Source: Climacium dendroides (Eukaryota; Streptophyta; Bryopsida; Hypnales; Climaciaceae). Taken from it: DNA of 64,000 bases. Location: the NCBI GenBank assembly GCA_950106755.1, contig OX467084.1:31003213-31067212 (forward strand), read 5' to 3'. Positions within the stretch are counted from its first letter, which is position 1, and every line of letters begins with the position of its first letter. The position numbers were made by a program, and so were the translations under genes. Below the pieces are notes generated by a model. The model had not been told where the DNA came from. It saw nothing but the letters and a program-made list of their open reading frames with translations, and searched no databases. Positions 61,288 through 64,000 of this stretch are shown here, piece after piece.

Positions 61288-62193
61288 CCCATAAAGGTTT
61301 TTGACTATGTTTTCACCAAAACTACTCCAAATTGCCATTTCTAGTATTAGTATCAAATTTTAGAAGAAAAAAAAAACATTTTCGGAGACATGTAACCATA
61401 GGATCTTGTAGTACATTGATTTCACCAAATGTGAAAAACAATTCAGAAATTTCTACCATGTAGATTGCAAGATATTAGCATTTGAACTAACAAAAATCCT
61501 TTGGGCCTTGCAAAAACCCACCAGCAGGCTGCACTTCATAAGGTCACATTTGTATGAAAAAATGTCCAAAATGGTGGTTACTCTTTGGATTCATTCTTCA
61601 AGGCAAGTTGGCTACATTCTTGGAAAAATCTAGATCCTTTGGAATTGCACAACATATAGGAAAAAGATAGTAAGTGGAAAGAAGCAAAGAATGATTTAAA
61701 ATACTAAATTGTCAAGAAGTTATTTGTGGAATTGAAAAATGCCAATTCCAATGTTTTTAATGATTGTAATAAACAATCTACACTCAATTTTGAAAATTGA
61801 ATTCAATTAAGGATTTCAAAGTTTATTCTAGAGTGGAAATTCTATAACTACCCACAAACTAAAACTCCTCATAACTGTGATTGCATTAATAAAAATGGAA
61901 TGATTAAAAGCTTTCCATGTATATATAAATCTAAAAAGCCAATTTCTAATTTATATTTCTTTAAAGAATGATTTTAAAGTTTTTTGTGACTTGTTCAAAG
62001 ATCAATGAAAATTACATATCATATAATAACTTTTTAACCATATAGTCAAAAGTAATGGAGATTGTTGGACCTTAAAGCTATGCCTTGAGCACATCTTGTG
62101 TGAAAATATCAAAGAAAAAAATAAAGTTTTTGTTTGTAGTGAGCTATCCAATATCACTATGTTGCCAAAAAATAGTGTTTGGTCCTTTAGGGG
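61288..62193 (-). mobile_element. R3 element, 906 bp, TTAA-flanked, reverse
   Basis: TTAA lies at 61284-61287 and 62194-62197. The termini are CCCATAAAGG... and ...GGTCCTTTAGGGG, inverted to each other. The interior carries ACCATAGGATCTTGTAGTAC, TAGATTGCAAGATATTAGCA and AAAGCTTTCCATGTATAT. It is closest to the copy at 18172. Confidence 0.85.
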
Positions 62194-62356
62194 TTAAATA
62201 TTGAAATTGCTACTAAAGAAATTGAGCACAAAGTCTATACAATAATATCAATACTTGAAAAGTTAGAGATTTACTATTGACAACAAGTAATGATGTTTGA
62301 TAATCTTCAACCACTTTGTAGTCATCAATATAAGACAAATTATTGCTAATCATTAA

Positions 62357-63260
62357 TCTCTACAGTCATGAAGGCTTTTTTTTCATCAAAAATACTCAAA
62401 ACTTGCATTTCTTTGCCAAAAGCAAACAAACTTTGAAAATTGTTTATTTTGCATATTTAAGCACAAGATCTTGCATTAGACCACTTAAAAAATATGAAGA
62501 AGAAGCTTCAAAAACGTTATTTAAATAGATTGCAAGATATTTGGTTTTAAAGTGAAGAATGCCAAAAAATTTGCACCATGCATAACTAAATTATAAAACT
62601 TTAAATCTTCTTAACTTAAAATTCTACATTATAAATTATGCATTTATAATTTTATATGTTGAAGAATTTAATTGAGAGTGAGGGGGGAAAATTCAAAAAG
62701 AAAACACTTGATTTTCATTCTTGAAAAAATTGTTAACGTAGAAGTATATACAGTGCAAGATAGAAGAAAAAAATTAAATCATTGATTGATACAATTATCC
62801 CAACTATAAGATATTTCTAGCAAGCAAACCAAATTATGTGGAACTTCTCTTATTGAAAAAAATGTGAAAATTGAGTTTAAAAATGAATCTTACATGTTCT
62901 CTTCAGAAAATACTTTAATTGCCTCAAAAACAAGACTTTCTCTAAATTTCTCATCACTAGTTCAAATAGAATAAATCATAGCTTCCTATAAAGACAAAAG
63001 TGTTTTCTATGAAGATTTTAAGTTTATAAAATCTAATGTTGAGTTCTTTAGATTTATTTTTGTTTTGCTCAACAAATTGTTTTTTGAGCTTGGGGGGCAT
63101 AACTTTGTCTCTTGGGCACCGAATCGAATAAAAATGATATTCTTAGAAAGCTAATGTGTTTTCCTATATTCAAAAAAGTTTCAAAATATCATGTCAAAAA
63201 TTGTGATCTCATGAGTGTGCCTAAATCTTTAAGCGCCCCTTAAGGAGACAAATTAAAGGG
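62357..63260 (-). mobile_element. R3 element, 904 bp, TTAA-flanked, reverse
   Basis: TTAA lies at 62353-62356 and 63261-63264. The right end ...ACAAATTAAAGGG fits the family; the left end TCTCTACAG is degenerate. The interior has GCACAAGATCTTGCATTAGA, TAGATTGCAAGATATTTGG and AATTGCCTCAAAAACAAGA. It lies 160 bp downstream of another R3 copy in the same orientation. Confidence 0.75.
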
Positions 63261-63450
63261 TTAACATATATTCACATACTAAAAATTCACATGTATTTTT
63301 TGGTGAATTGTCAAAGAAAATGTTTTGAAATTGATTTGAAAAAAATTAACAAATATTCTTCCAAGTTTGACCATTTCCATTCAAGATGCTTAGTATGATC
63401 TCTTTCAATGGAAACTTCAATAAAAAAAAACTATGAATAACACATTTTAT

Positions 63451-63671
63451 CCCTTAAATGTTGATGACGATGTTTGGCATCTAGTGGATGCTAAAGAACC
63501 CTTTTAGTAGGACAAAAGAGCAACTACTCAGTTTTGAAATTTTGTTGTAAAAAGGGGAGGTCTTCTATAGTAGTTTGACTTCCATTGAGTGCTTTTGCAA
63601 ATTTTTAAGTGAATGATTCACACGGTAACCAAAGGGATGATTTCCATAGTCATCAATCCATCCTTTAAGGA
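63451..63671 (-). mobile_element. R1 element, 221 bp, reverse
   Basis: CCCTTAAATG begins the element after TTAT (a degenerate flank) and CATCCTTTAAGGA ends it before TTAA at 63672-63675. The body has GGGGAGGTCTTCTATAGTAG and TTAAGTGAATGATTCACACG. The length matches the 220-bp copy at 51180. Confidence 0.75.
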
Positions 63672-63921
63672 TTAAAGCACTTTTAATTCTTTTCCATGAC
63701 CATTTGGGTCATAAGAGTAGTTTTACTTACAAAACAAAGTCAAGAAAATCAGCAATTCCAACGAATTTCCAAACTCTTTGGCCAATGAAAGTTTTTTCAT
63801 TTTAATTTTCCTGGCGTGGACCCAAATGTAAAGCCGCTCTCTGAGATGGGAGGGGACCTCTCACCACCACCAAAGAAGCGCTTCCCATTTTGCATCTCTT
63901 CATGCTCACGCAGGGGTCCGG

Positions 63922-64000
63922 ATGTCGGTTGATCACTTGCCCGACCGTCAGCCGAGGCAGGATTTCGTTACGATGCTTCAACAGATCGCGGTGGCGGATT
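63922..64000 (+). CDS. Possible 5' end of a further gene, cut by the window edge
   Basis: From about 63820 the sequence becomes GC-rich again. An ATG at 63922 opens a frame (MSVDHLPDRQPRQDFVTMLQ...) that runs off the window after 26 codons. Another ATG at 63902 is open in a different frame, so the reading frame is not decided. No family can be named. Confidence 0.3.
   Translation, partial: MSVDHLPDRQPRQDFVTMLQQIAVAD

Noticed and set aside
33040..62197. TTTAGGGG/CCCCTAAA motifs as telomeric repeats
   Set aside because: They occur singly at element ends next to TTAA, never as tandem TTTAGGG runs.

Overview
The window is nuclear DNA of a land plant, most likely a seedless one (bryophyte-like; the clade is not resolved). 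The main evidence is a plant-type ACT-domain Raf-like kinase gene with twelve exons and GT-AG introns mostly of 0.1-0.5 kb. It is surrounded by AT-rich, repeat-filled intergenic DNA with no long open reading frames. No bacterial, organellar or viral gene organisation is visible.

Three gene models could be assembled exon by exon. (1) 432-6004, plus strand: a 585-residue STY8/STY17/STY46-type kinase with an N-terminal region, an ACT domain and a kinase domain with all key motifs. (2) 13681-15347, minus strand: a two-exon gene for an unrecognised 391-residue, highly charged protein with an alanine-rich helix and one probable membrane helix. (3) 57539-60295, plus strand: a five-exon gene for a 597-residue protein with a disordered N-terminal half and a C-terminal domain resembling a trypsin-like fold. 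That domain keeps a GxSGG motif but seems to lack the catalytic His and Asp. A fourth gene may begin at the right edge (about 63922 onward).

Most of the rest, roughly 6-13 kb, 16-51 kb and 61-63.8 kb, is layered remains of small non-autonomous transposable elements. Comparing the window with itself shows at least four unrelated internal sequences (called here R1, R3, R4 and R5) that share one design: termini like CCCCTAAA...TTTAGGGG flanked by TTAA. Five R3 copies measure 904-926 bp (one after subtracting a nested insertion) and two R1 copies measure 220 and 221 bp. One R5 copy sits in an R1 copy at a TTAA that is single in uninterrupted R1 copies. This fits TTAA-targeting, piggyBac-like, non-autonomous elements; no transposase was found here.

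Two other element types have long terminal inverted repeats and 9-bp target duplications, as Mutator-like elements do (17209-17800 and 40184-40443). A short foldback element lies at 9930-10032. A 10.7-kb imperfect palindrome spans about 20.48-31.17 kb, an element with long inverted ends spans 31169-32970, and a tandem array of about 236-bp units lies at 42702-44113.

The three genes show no obvious shared pathway. They sit in GC-richer islands separated by the repeats. The main biological leads are the TTAA element population, the apparently inactive protease-like protein, and a duplicated splice acceptor in the kinase gene that could yield a truncated kinase.
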